Under the pieces are notes generated by a model that saw only the letters and a program-made list of their open reading frames with translations, made no database searches and had not been told where the DNA came from. This document shows positions 12,405 through 23,037 of a DNA stretch of 64,000 nucleotides, piece by piece. This DNA comes from Sacculina carcini (taxonomy: Eukaryota > Arthropoda > Thecostraca > Sacculinidae): the NCBI GenBank assembly GCA_916048095.2, contig OU696577.1, positions 8,986,940 to 9,050,939 of the forward strand. Reading direction: 5' to 3'. Position 1 is the stretch's first letter. The number at the start of each line of letters is the position of its first letter. Both the position numbers and the translations under genes were made by a program.

Positions 12405-12567
12405 CTCCCCTAGTAGCCAATGCGTTGAACTTACGTGTTAGAGGTTCGTGTCTGCACCCGGGCTCGTTAAAACATCACTTGTGTCTACCGGAAGTTTTTT
12501 GTAGATGGGCAAACAGCGGTGCAGATCGTATAGCCCCTAATAGCCAAGCTGGCGCTTAATACACCAT
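12405..12567 (+). mobile_element. tRNA-derived SINE, copy 1 (decayed)
   Basis: Shares with copy 2 the order tRNA-like head (AGCCAATGCGTTGAACTTA, GAGGTTCG), then GTCTACCGG, AGATGGGCA and a CGCTTAA end. The B box is damaged. Lies in intron 1 of the 54-residue gene. Confidence 0.5.
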
Positions 12568-12859
12568 AATAATTCGTCTACGCCGGCATTTCTATAGATA
12601 AAGCACTTGTGCGGCTATATTCCTGGCACTTTTAAGCTTATCAGGAATTATGTTCGAGTCTAGGTGAGAGTCATGAGACTCTGAGTCTGATAGTCCTCGA
12701 GAGTCTGAAAGTCAGCGATACAGTTGGGCGGTTAGCGGGGCGTGCCATATAATCCCCGCAGGCTGATATATATTGTCAACATGAACATGCAACAAGTGCA
12801 GTAATATTTTATATTTATGTTTTATATTCTGACTCGTTCTCATGGAGGTTTTTACCGTC

Positions 12860-13055
12860 TTTAGTCCTTAAGTAGTTGAGTGGCTAAGGCGCTGAACTTA
12901 TGTTTCAGAGGTTCGCGGTTCGATTCCTGGTCTGGGTTTATTCACCAATATCTTTGTTTGAGTCTACCGGCGATTATCCAGCCGGAGATGGGCACACAGT
13001 GGGGCGTTCCGTATAGTCTAAGCATGCAGGTGCGCGCTTAAAACGCCAATATATC
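12860..13055 (+). mobile_element. tRNA-derived SINE, copy 2
   Basis: The head resembles a tRNA of the Ser/Leu kind: A box TAGTTGAGTGG at about 12,873, and a perfect B box GGTTCGATTCC at 12,917-12,927. The tRNA-unrelated body contains GTCTACCGGCG and GAGATGGGCA and is shared with copy 1. It is not a functional tRNA gene because no acceptor stem closes. Confidence 0.65.
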
Positions 13056-13319
13056 CATATTTTACTAATGGTGAATATAAAGCTTCTTGTTTCTGTCATT
13101 TTATTTTTCATATATTTTATCGCTTGTTAAATCCTTGTTTATTAATTGCTTATCAATTGTTAATTGCCTTAGGATGTTGGATTTTAATACATATAAATTG
13201 AATTAATTGAAGTTATGTATATCTTCAAATATAATTTGTATATTCAATGCATGTTTTTTGGCTGTTTCGCTTTTTCGTTGTGTTTCAGGCTGTCATTGCC
13301 CACTCGTCGCACTGCCGCC

Positions 13320-13391
13320 ATGTGTCAACATCAAGACACCTTCAACTTGAACTTATTTGAAGCTGACGAAGCGTTTTCTCGATGTGCAAGT
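13320..13391 (+). CDS. Novel 54-residue protein, first coding exon
   Basis: The exon runs from 13,289 (acceptor GTGTTTCAG) to 13,391 (donor GTGAGT). The start codon is in a perfect Kozak context (GCCGCCATGT). It encodes 24 residues, MCQHQDTFNLNLFEADEAF and then SRCAS, and ends in phase 0. The next exon begins in phase 0, so the two join cleanly. The protein is short and acidic and has no signal peptide or membrane segment. I do not recognise a family. It could also be an upstream part of a longer isoform. Confidence 0.5.
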
Positions 13392-13558
13392 GTGAGTTTC
13401 TACCGGTTAATGTTTGTAAGTGTGTGAGCGTATGTGTGTCTGTATAGTGTTATGTAGAATGCGTATGTTTCATGTATTTTATCATGTATGTTTATTCGTT
13501 TGAATGCCCATGCGAGTGTATGACATATTCAATAATGGTACGTATTTGTGTGTGACAG

Positions 13559-13651
13559 GTTAGCGAGGAGTCTGATAGCGAAATACAGTCGATGTGCTAC
13601 TGGAGTCAAGTGAGGACAGATATGTACCTCAGCGATTTTTTAGATAAGTAG
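13559..13651 (+). CDS. Novel 54-residue protein, last coding exon
   Basis: Begins after acceptor TGTGACAG (13,558), phase 0, and encodes 30 residues: VSEESDSEIQSMCYWSQV followed by RTDMYLSDFLDK, then TAG. The Ser/Glu/Asp run after an Arg-Cys-Ala-Ser stretch gives possible casein-kinase-type sites. The intron between the two coding exons is about 167 bases. The absence of any transposon similarity in the exons, together with the promoter and Kozak signals, favours a host gene. No poly(A) signal was clearly seen downstream. Confidence 0.5.
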   Translation, partial: VSEESDSEIQSMCYWSQVRTDMYLSDFLDK

Positions 13652-13724
13652 AGGCACAATCACGCACACACGTTAACACGCTCACATGTTCACGCATTTG
13701 TGCACATGCTCACACACATGCACA

Positions 13725-13976
13725 TGTATACTTTCCCCGTCCAATGGTTCCTCGTTTAATTGGTTCACTATGCGGTGCAAACGGAACGGTGCGTGGTGGT
13801 ACAACTCACTTCGGTGGAATCCATCCAATCGTTCTGTGATCGCTGTTTAGTGTATACTTTCCCCGTCCAATGGTCCCTCGTTTAATTGGTTCACTATGCG
13901 GTGCAAACGGATCGGTGCGTGGTGGTACAACTCACTTCGGTGAAATCCATCCAATCGTTCTGTGATCGCTGTTTAG
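13725..13976 (+). repeat. 126-base tandem duplication
   Basis: Two copies, each starting TGTATACTTTCCCCGTCC, that differ at only a few positions. A third copy begins at 13,977 but breaks down into short TGTTTAGTGTATACT repeats. Confidence 0.85.
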
Positions 13977-14024
13977 TGTATACTTTAGTGTTTAGTGTAT
14001 ACTTGGTTTTATTAGTGTTTAGTG

Positions 14025-14243
14025 CAGTGTTTCTCAACCTTTTTGGCCCACTGTGCCAAATTGGAACATTTTAGACTGAGTGTGCCGCACCCTCCGGACA
14101 TTTGTCTAAAAAAGGTCATCAACTTTTGTCTCGAGACTTTTGTCTATAACAGTGTTTCTCATCGTTTTATTATCTTTTGTCACATACAAACATTTTTACA
14201 TGGCAGTGTACCACACCATGTCAGTGTATTATATATATATACT
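14025..14243 (+). mobile_element. hAT-type non-autonomous element fragments
   Basis: Starts CAGTGTTTCTCAACCTTTTT, the familiar terminal sequence of many hAT transposons, with a second related end CAGTGTTTCTCATCG at 14,151. No transposase is present. Confidence 0.5.
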
Positions 14244-15830
14244 AGCATTAAAACCCGCCCGTTGTGCGGAAGAATTCATAAAAATATTGCAAATTAAAAA
14301 TAAATAAGGCAAACTCATAAAAACCTTAATCAATTAAAAAGTCTAAATTTCATTATTTTTAATTTACATTTTGACAAAATATTTTCACTCAGCCCGCCTC
14401 ATATTTAAACCCGGCCGACGTGCGGAATAATTCAGAACTCGAACACCATCCGTTCTGGTTCTTGAAGTCAAATCCATTAGTTTTGTATATGAATTCATTC
14501 TACACGGTGAAATTGAACGTTTTATTGCTGCCCGCGGGACATTTTTATTTCATAAAAATGAGCCATCGCTTCGTTTGCGTTTGAAGCCCCTGATCATTGA
14601 ACCAGCGAACCATGAACCAGCGCAATTATGTCACCTCATATTCAAGCATACATACACAGACAGACAGATAATTTCTTCTTTATGTATATATATAGCATTA
14701 AAACCGCATTAAAACCCGCCCGTTGTGCGGAACAATTCATAAAAATATTGCAAATTAAAAATAAATAAGGCAAACTCATGAAGACCTTAATCAATTAAAA
14801 AGTCTAAATTTCATTATTTTTAATTTTATTTTGACAAAATATTTTCACTCAACCCGCCTCATATTTAAACCCGCCCGACGTGAGGAAAAATTCAGAACTC
14901 GAACACCATCCGTTCTGGTTTTTGAAGTCAAATCCATTAGTTTTGTATATGAATTCATTCTATACGGTGAAATTGAACGTTTTATTGCTGCCCGCGGGAC
15001 ATTTTTATTTCATAAAAATGAGCCATCGCTTCGTTTGCGTTTGAAGCCCCTGATAATTGAACCAGCGAACCATGAGCCAGCGCAATTATGTCACCTCATA
15101 TTCAAGCATACATACACAGACAGACAGATAATTTCTTCTTTATGTATATATATAGCATTAAAACCCGCCAGTTGTGCGGAGCAATTCATAACATGAAATT
15201 CATATTCAATTCATAAAAAATATGGAAAAATAAAAATGAAATAGTGAAATAGTACACTCATAAAAATATTAATCAATTGAAAATTATAAGTTTAATTATT
15301 TTTATTTCGACACAATATTTCCCCTCAGTCCGCCTGAGTCATTTTTAAACCCGCCCGTCGTGCTGAATAATTCAGAACTCGAACACGATCCGTTCTGCAT
15401 CTTGAAGTCAAATCCATTGGTTTTGTGTATGGATTAATTCTACAGGGTAAATTGAACGTTCTATTGTCTATAGTTGCTGCCCGCGGAACATTTTTATTTA
15501 AAAAAAAAACACTTTTTTTAAATGAGCCATTTGAAAAAATGATCTAAAAACACTTTTTTAAACCCACCCGTCGTGCGGAACAATTCATACAATAAAATTC
15601 ATATCAAATCCATAAAATATAATGAATACAAATTGAAAAGCAAAAAATGTAACCTATAAATATCTTAACCAATAGAAAAGTCTAAATGTGAATATTTTTG
15701 TTCTTATTTTGACAAATATTATCCCTCAACCCGCCTGATATATAAATCTGCCCGTCGTGTGGTATAATTCAGAACACAAACACGAAACAAACAATGAAAG
15801 ATGATGAAATCTTTTCATCAGACTGTTTCC
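14244..15830 (+). repeat. Tandem full-length copies of the CCCGCCCG element
   Basis: Two copies of about 457 bases in direct tandem (14,244-14,697 and 14,698-15,155), each from AGCATTAAAACCCGCCCG to CAGACAGACAGATAATTTC and a TATATATA end, followed by one or two decayed copies to about 15.8 kb. These are the clearest whole copies of the family and show its natural ends. The block between 14.44 and 14.65 kb is homologous to the 66-codon block of the array but with its frame closed, so that frame is incidental. Confidence 0.75.
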
Positions 15831-17049
15831 AAACTATATTTATTACTTAACATCATTCCCCAATATCATTTGCTTAAGTACTATTTCACTTTTACCGCTA
15901 TAATATTTATTGTTAAAATTTATATATTTTCCGCTATCATTAAAACCCAATATAACCTGAGTCAAACCTACCCAACCCAACCCAACCATTCAATCTTGAC
16001 CGCTCTCAGCCTAGTCTGAGGTGATTTAACTTATTAGTTTGTGATCACAAAATATACTGATGCGATCATAATTTGTAATCAGAAGACTGAGATTATCTAC
16101 CCCAGGGGTCCCAAACACGCGGCCCACCAATACTTTTCTCTCAACCCGCCAATATAGTATCGGGACCAAACTGTAAGGTAGCTAAATTCACATTTGTTGC
16201 ATAATGCGATATAATTTTACACCATTATCATATTATCTCATAATTCCCGGTTAATGCTTCCACTAATGCATCATATTCATACAGTTGTTATTTTTTGGAT
16301 TACATCGATAATGCAGCCCTTGATATTACAGCCGATATTATATTATGCAATCTATATTCTGCTACGTATTATTCCTAATACATATATCATCAGATCGCAA
16401 AATATATTTAAAGGTTCACATCATTCTCCAAAATCATTTGCTTAAGAGCTATTCTACTTTTATCGCTAGAATATTTACTGCTAGCAAAATATCATATACC
16501 TCGCTATCATTTAAACCCACTCTTTATAGATACATTTAATTCGCCCGTCGTGCGGAACAGTTCATAAAATATAATTAATATTCAATTCATAAAAAATTAG
16601 TGCAAATTGAAAAAGAAAAACAAACCCACAGGAAAGTTATAGCTAATCTAAAAGTCTAAATGTGAAATTTATGTTTCAATTTAGAAAACATGTTTTTCCA
16701 CAACACTATCAAAACAATGCAACCTTCTGTCATCTCTATAATTCCAGGTTAATGCTTCCGCTAAAACAGCATAAGTTGGCATTACATGATATTGCAACCC
16801 ATATCCCTATGCAACTTATGCTTATGCAACTTGAAATTAAACCAATTAAATTACACAGTTAAATTCAGTAGTTTACTTTGTTCCCAATAGCATTTTACCC
16901 GCCCGTCGTGCGGAACGTTATTGAGGACAATAAAGCCTTTATATTCAGTAGAGTGTAGCATTAATTAAACTGTACGCAATAAAACCACACCATCCATGCT
17001 TGGAGATAATATGATGCATTCTTAATTGTGATTGGGCTTCAGTGAAATT
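15831..17049. other. AT-rich intergenic DNA with hAT end and CCCGCCCG motifs
   Basis: A hAT-like terminus CAGGGGTCCCAAACACGCGG lies at 16,103, and CCCGCCCG motifs occur near 16,540 and 16,897. No credible coding region is seen. Confidence 0.5.
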
Positions 17050-18725
17050 TAATCGGTGTATATTCCTGTGTAATCGCAAGTGCGCATAATAGCTGTCAAA
17101 TTGGCAATATGTCCTTTTGACTTTACACCGCCGTAACTTCCTTCAGATACCCTTTGGAAAATTACAAATTATACCGTATTGTAGAAGAAAAGATTTCTAG
17201 AACGATGGTATAATTTATTTTTATGTGTAACAAATAGTTACTGAGAAATAGTAGAAAAATGAATTAATTTTAGTCGCCCGGTGTTCAAGTGTAATTTTGG
17301 ATGTATTTGAGAATTTTGCCAATTTTACACGTTTTTTGTATCATTTGTGGGTATAAATTATAGCTTATCTTGTAGAACACAAAATTCTCTACACAGTAGT
17401 ATATTCCTGTGTAATCGCAAGTGCGTAAATTGTGATTGGACTTCAGTGAAATTTAATCAGTGTATATTCATGTGTAATCGCAAGTACGCATAATAGCTGT
17501 CAAATTGGCAACATGACATTTTGACTTTACACCGGCGTAACTTCCTTCAGATACACTTTGGAAAATTAATAATTATACCGTACTGTAGGAAACAAAATTT
17601 CTAGCACGATGGTATAATTAATTTTAATGTATGACAAATAGTGCCTGAGAAATGGGTATAAAAATGAATAAATTGTAGTCACCCGGTGTTCAAGTGTAAT
17701 TTTGGATGTATTTGAGAATTTTGCCAATTTTACACGTTTTTTGTATCATTTGTGGGTATAAATTACACCTTTTCTTGTAGAACACAAAATTCTCTACACA
17801 GTAGTATATTCCTGTGTAATCGCAAGTGCGCATAATAGCTGTCAAATTGGCAATATGTCCTTTTGACTTTACACCGCCGTCACTTCCTTCAGATACACTT
17901 TGGAAAATTAAGAATTATACCGCATTTTAAAAAATACAATTTCCAGCACGATGATATAATTTATTTTAATGTGTGACAAATAGTTCCTGAGAAATAGGTA
18001 GAAAAATGAATTAATTTAGGCGCCCGGTGATCAATTTTAATTTTGGATGTATTTGACAATTTTGCCAATTTTACACATTTTTTGTATCATTTGTGGGTAT
18101 AAATTATAACTTTTCTTGTAGAACACAAAATTATCTACACAATAGTATAAATTTTATAGCTGTACCATTGCTGGTTTATGAGGAATAGATAGGGGAATAT
18201 TTACCAAAACATTCACGGTTTCCAGTGCTAATTTTGCATTTTTGACTTTGTCATTTTGACTTCACACCGCCGTAACTTTTTTTTAATACACTTTGGAAAA
18301 TTAAAAATTATACCGTGTTGTAGCAAACAAAATTCCCAGCATGATGGTATTATTTATTTAGTTGTGTGATAATTAGTTTTTGATACATAGAGAAAAAAGT
18401 ATAGAAAATCGGACGCGTGGAGTATAAATATAATTTTGAATATAGATTGAAATTTTGTCATGTTTACATCTTTTATGTTCTATTTTTGGATATGAATTAT
18501 AACCTATCTTGTAGAACAGAAAATTCTCTACACAGTGGTATAATCTGTTTGGCTGTACCATTTCTGGTTTATGAGGAGTAGATGGCAGAGCATTGACCAC
18601 AATTTTCGCATTTTTCAGGGTTCATTTTGTCTTTTCACCGCTATAACTTTTTTTAATTTCATTTTTTAAATTTAAAATTTAATCTAAAGTGTAGACAAGA
18701 AAATTTCCAACGTGATGGTATAAAT
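17050..18725 (+). repeat. Tandem repeat, about 345-400 base period, 4-5 copies
   Basis: The block CTGTGTAATCGCAAGTGCG ... TTTGACTTTACACCGCCGT ... TTTGGATGTATTTGA ... TCTTGTAGAACACAAAATTC recurs starting near 17,058, 17,459 and 17,806, with two more diverged copies from about 18,230 and 18,610. Divergence increases rightwards. No coding capacity is seen. Confidence 0.8.
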
Positions 18726-18788
18726 TGTTAGCGGGTAGGCTGAGTGGTGGCCGAATAATAGCTGATAGAAAATGGACCAAGGAGGGTC

Positions 18789-18954
<166 letters not shown>

Positions 18955-18958
18955 TTAC

Positions 18959-19490
18959 TAGCGACAAGTTCCGCACTTCGTGCGGTTATGGTCGCTAGTA
19001 GATCCGCACTACGTGCGTCTCGAAAATAACAAGTGTAACCACATATAATTCAATAAGTAGTGTAGGCATATAAAATTCAAGTGTTCATACTCACATTGAG
19101 TCGGATACGCGCTTCAACTATTAGTGCTAAAGGCACGCGAATATTGGTATTATGGTTCTGGTATGTTTAACCAGCCTGCGACAGAATCGCCGTCTGATCA
19201 TCAAAATGTTGCACAATCCGTGTGCACGACATTATATAAGTTCGCATCGCACATACAGACGCACACGCATACAAACACTGGCTGCACACGTGTTCGTTCA
19301 TAGAATTTCGGCACACGGACACACATACCAATACAAAATGCAAAACGGTATCGTGTGTGCAATTCCTGGGAAGAATTGCAAAATTATGCAAGAACAGTTC
19401 GCAGAAAAGATAGCGACAAGCGTGAAGCGACAAGTTCCGCACTTCGTGCGGTTATGGTCGCTAGTAGATCCGCACTACGTGCGTCTCGTA
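18959..19490 (+). mobile_element. Unclassified element with hairpin-bearing direct end repeats
   Basis: The same about 62-base sequence (GCGACAAGTTCCGCACTTCG ... CCGCACTACGTGCGTCTCG) stands at 18,961-19,022 and 19,428-19,489 in direct orientation. Each copy folds: an outer stem AGCGAC/GTCGCT around an inner stem CCGCAC/GTGCGG, then a second small stem CCGCACTACGTGCG. The about 405 bases between are non-coding. Direct ends with hairpins are unusual for DNA transposons. It could equally be a local duplication. Confidence 0.45.
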
Positions 19491-19876
19491 GCTTCGTTTG
19501 TAGTATAGTCATTTGGGGCAAATGGCGATTTGGTTATTTTGGGGGTAAAAAATGATTTTGACCTTAGGAGAGTTGAAATCGCTATGTACGAGAAATGAGT
19601 GGATAAACTATTAGATCATTCGTTTGCGGTCATTTCAGTGTATGAATCGTCTTTCTACGTTAAAAAATGAATGTGTGACACAATTTCTCCCAAAACCTTT
19701 CAAAACATGTTGCACAAAACATTTGCAATGTTTCAGAAAATTTGTCATAATTCACCACATGGACAAATTTTGGGGGCAATTCGGGATCGCTTCAAGAAAC
19801 TGGGGCAATTGGCTATAGCTATCTCTTCCATAGCATTTATATGCAAGTATTAAAGACACCACATCATTCTGAAAGT

Positions 19877-19959
19877 GGGGCATATTACGATCGGTGTGGG
19901 GGTAATTGACGATCAGTGTAGCGATCGTCAATTGCCCCTGACCGATCGTAATATGCCCC
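19877..19959. repeat. Long palindrome
   Basis: An inverted repeat of about 38-base arms (GGGGCATATTACGATCGGT ... ACCGATCGTAATATGCCCC) with a few mismatches. The inner arms end in GATCGTCAATTGCCCC, a variant of the motif of the surrounding pogo-like element. Confidence 0.8.
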
Positions 19960-20670
19960 ATCCCCGATTTCTATTTACCCCTATAGCGATCGTCAATTGC
20001 CCCGTGGTGCACCACGTGCGACGACGTCTTGCATTACTTCGAGGAAATGTACTTCGCGGAGCCCACCAGGAGCCATAGTCGACTAGAATACCGCGGCGGT
20101 CATGCAAACAACTTCACTTGGCTTGCATAGAGACTGTCCTACACTCCAGAGGACGTGGTGCGACCCCCTCACAAAAAAGAGGAGAGTCATTCCCATGAGC
20201 TGTAATAACTGATGAGAATTGCCACCAAAAGATTGCAGAGATGAACAAGTCTAAGACAAGACCTCGCAAGTAGGGAGCTCCTACTCAAACTGAGAAGTCT
20301 AGCAAGGAATAACCAAAGAAAAAGGCAAAAGTGAAAAAGAGAAAGTCGAAAGGGGATGATGAGGACTCGGAATCAACAGTGTCGCAATAACTGAAGCAAA
20401 TACATACAGTGATTTATCTCTGGAAGACCTGCTGAGAGATGGCATTGAAACCATGCTATAACGGAAGACAACACTTCTTTTCGTAGAGTGTATTATGTAT
20501 CAGCCTTAAGGCCAGGCTAAGTAAGCTAGCATTGTAATGTGAGCTAGTTCATCTTTGTTTTTCGTTTGAATATATTTAGTTGATAATTTATGTCTTTATC
20601 TATCATCTAGAATGCCAAATTACCTTCAAATTAACGAATTACGGATCGATTGTTAATTACCCTACGAAAA

Positions 20671-20701
20671 TCGTCATTTACCCCACTGGGGTAAATGACG
20701 A
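20671..20701. repeat. Perfect 14-base stem hairpin
   Basis: TCGTCATTTACCCC and its exact reverse complement are separated by three bases. The sequence is again a variant of the terminal motif of the enclosing element. Confidence 0.85.
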
Positions 20702-20882
20702 TCGCACCACTAAATTCGATCTGTATTTGAAAAAACAAATTTTTTAAAAGCTTTCAATACGGGGATAGAAGCACAGTGTACCAACACACTATGTGGTACT
20801 TGGTATGTTTTGCTATCGTCATTAGTATAAGCTCTGGTTAGATGTTAATGAAAACGATCGTCATTTGCCCCGAATGACTATA

Positions 20883-22129
20883 TTGTAAGTGATGCGGTCG
20901 CCTTGAGTTTTGTCTGGGATAGCAATGCAAATATGATGATAATGCACTTGAAGCAAATGTTGCACAATCCGAATGTTGGTTTTTGCATCGGAGTATGCAA
21001 TTGTTTTGATTCAATCGTTTTGATATTGTTCTAAAAAGTGCTGACGGTTTTTGTCTGGGTTAATGTGCAGTGGTTTTACCTTTTCAGTGTTCACGACCTT
21101 TTAAAAACAGGAGTTTTTCCACAAAATACGGTGTAACAGGGAACATTTCATTTCATTCCGGTGAACATTCGTTGATATATTCGTAAATTTGCTTTCGGAA
21201 AATAATTTTTCGCGGTAAACATATAAAACAGACAGTTATAGAATCCGCTGTAAAATACGTTTTATATGAGCTCTTTTGGGAACATAAAGGACTCGGTGGA
21301 CGTTCTGACGCGGCGGGGAAATTTCTAACGCGCCACTGTGTGATCTAGTATTTAAGCACGTATTATTGCAATTTTGTTGATGTGGTTCGATTATAACGTA
21401 ATTCATCATATTGCAAATGCTGCCGCACGGGCAGAGTAGCACCGTCACTCTTATCTGAGAGATGTCGATCGTCTGGTGCGAGTCGGGTGGCCATTCTACG
21501 GTAACGTTAACATTGAGCGTCCAGAGGCTGAATGCTGGCAGCAAAATTACTTTTTCGTTACGATACAATGCATTTTACACAAATGATTTTTTAAATATGT
21601 GCGTGAATATACTCATCCCCTTGTAACCACTCACGTATGTGTTTGACCACCCCGGTTATGAACCCCTGTACTATAGCGCTGATAAATTCATTAGTCACAT
21701 CTAAGCAATTAATTCAAGGGATTATTCGAAACAATTAGACGAGTTTGAATCGTTTAGTCACCCAATGCTATGTCCTGTCAATGCTAGCTTGGTCTAAATG
21801 TGATTCGTTGGACTGGATGTCGGCGATGGTCAAGACGAATTGCATTATGTCTATCTCATATATGAGAGATAGTATTTTTATGCCGGCATTTCAGTCTGGC
21901 TAAGTGAAATTGGAATAACATTGGCCCTGCTCATGAGGAATATACGGCGAGTTATAGATAAGAGGACAAAAAGAAGAATTAGAGGCCGTTTTCCCTTACA
22001 ATGACTTAATTCGGATACCTGTTTTTTGAGGTCCCATGACTGTTAAATCAGTATTGTCCCAAGGAACGTATTCTTAATCCTGGCTGTTGTGCATCACAAG
22101 GAAATGGTCGAAGTCTGTTGTTGTTTTTT
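20883..22129. other. No recognisable gene
   Basis: Mixed sequence with no repeat family I can name. A 110-codon open frame on the minus strand (21,236-21,568) has no recognisable motif and no supporting signals. I see nothing firm here. Confidence 0.4.
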
Positions 22130-22316
22130 TCAGCATAAAGCAATTCGGTGTTTATCTTCCCCGTTATATTTTTGTCCTTGCTAGCTCTTGTTTTCTTCTT
22201 TCTGAGCTCCCGTTTTGATGTAATTATTATCTTGTATCTCTATATTTCATGTTTATCGCGCCTTTGTTGATTAGTGCGCTATATCAAATACACGCTTGTT
22301 GTTGTTGTTGAAGAAC
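22130..22316 (+). mobile_element. LINE 3' UTR and tail remnant
   Basis: Ends in GCGCTATATCAAATACACGC and then (TTG)n, the same kind of end as the LINE at 49.5-50.46 kb (GCGCTATATTAAATACATG plus (TTG)n). It is therefore a 5'-truncated copy of that family. No coding part remains. Confidence 0.6.
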
Positions 22317-22561
22317 GTAATACCTGCTGCGACGATGAAAGACAGCGAAGTGACTGCTAAAGCAGTGTTTTGGTGCTATTGAGTTATTTTGTGCATGTCA
22401 CGAGCTGACATAATACGCATATACTCAAAAATGATCATATCCCTGAATTAACCTAAATCCGTATAGTGCAACTGTTGGTAGCCATGGCAAGCGGAGTGAA
22501 AAACCAGCTGCACGGAGTGTTGCACACGGCCACCGCGATTGCGCAAGAATTCACTAATTAG

Positions 22562-22666
22562 TCGCCTTTAGCAAGGCGTAAAATTGCGGAATTCGTTGAC
22601 AAAATTGGCCTTTATAAAGGCGCATATGAGGTGTAATCGCTAAACGAGTGCGCCTTCAAAAAGGCG
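22562..22666. repeat. Three small hairpins at exact 44-base spacing
   Basis: Stems CGCCTT/AAGGCG (22,563-22,578), palindrome GCCTTTATAAAGGC (22,608-22,621) and CGCCTT/AAGGCG (22,651-22,666). Their centres fall at 22,570.5, 22,614.5 and 22,658.5. The sequence between them is not obviously repeated. Function unknown. Confidence 0.65.
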
Positions 22667-22861
22667 TGAAGAGATGCTATGGATACGTTACAGTGCAGAA
22701 AAAGCAGCTGGGTTTTTCCAGTGTATTAGCAAGTACAGCGTAGACTGGCAAAACAGCACAGCGAAATAACATTAAACACAAGGCGAGTATTGCAGAGGAG
22801 CAGCTGGAGATGTGCTTGCAGTTTTGCTGGAGAGAGTGGCGAGTGCGCAGGAACAATGATT

Positions 22862-22965
22862 TCACTCAGCCCCCTTATATAGCCCAGCTCACTCACCTTA
22901 TATAGCTCAGCCTTACTCAGCCCCACTCAGCCCCCTTTCTGCGCCCCCTTATATAGCCCGATGAT
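22862..22965 (-). promoter_or_regulatory. Tandem TATA-like boxes
   Basis: Three copies of CTATATAAGG (minus strand) near 22,873, 22,897 and 22,948 lie within a short tandem repeat of CACTCAGCCCCCTTATATAG. TATATAAG is a good TATA box. No convincing downstream gene follows on the minus strand, and the boxes may be just a repeat. Confidence 0.3.
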
Positions 22966-23037
22966 TCATGCCGTTGTCGGAGCGCGCCGGAAGTGTGTCC
23001 GACAACCACATAAACTCGAGCTGATATTGGTCTAAAC

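Larger units (their letters stand above)
19508..20878 (+). mobile_element. pogo-like DNA transposon remnant
   Basis: Terminal inverted repeats of about 22 bases (GTCATTTGGGGCAAATGGCG; the other end has two changes) are flanked by TATA on both sides. The interior near 20.3-20.45 kb translates to a basic stretch (KKKAKVKKRKSKG), an acidic stretch (DDEDSEST) and YSDLSLEDLL, a pattern I associate with the C-terminal tail of pogo/Tigger transposases. The rest of the transposase is not readable. Several internal palindromes repeat the terminal motif. Confidence 0.45.

Noticed and set aside
12862-12930. A functional tRNA gene
   Set aside because: A and B boxes are good but the acceptor stem does not pair and the SINE body follows; a second decayed copy shares that body.
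22478-22552. A short gene starting MASGVKNQLHGV in a good Kozak context
   Set aside because: Only about 25 codons before a stop, no splice donor that rescues it, and no recognisable domain.
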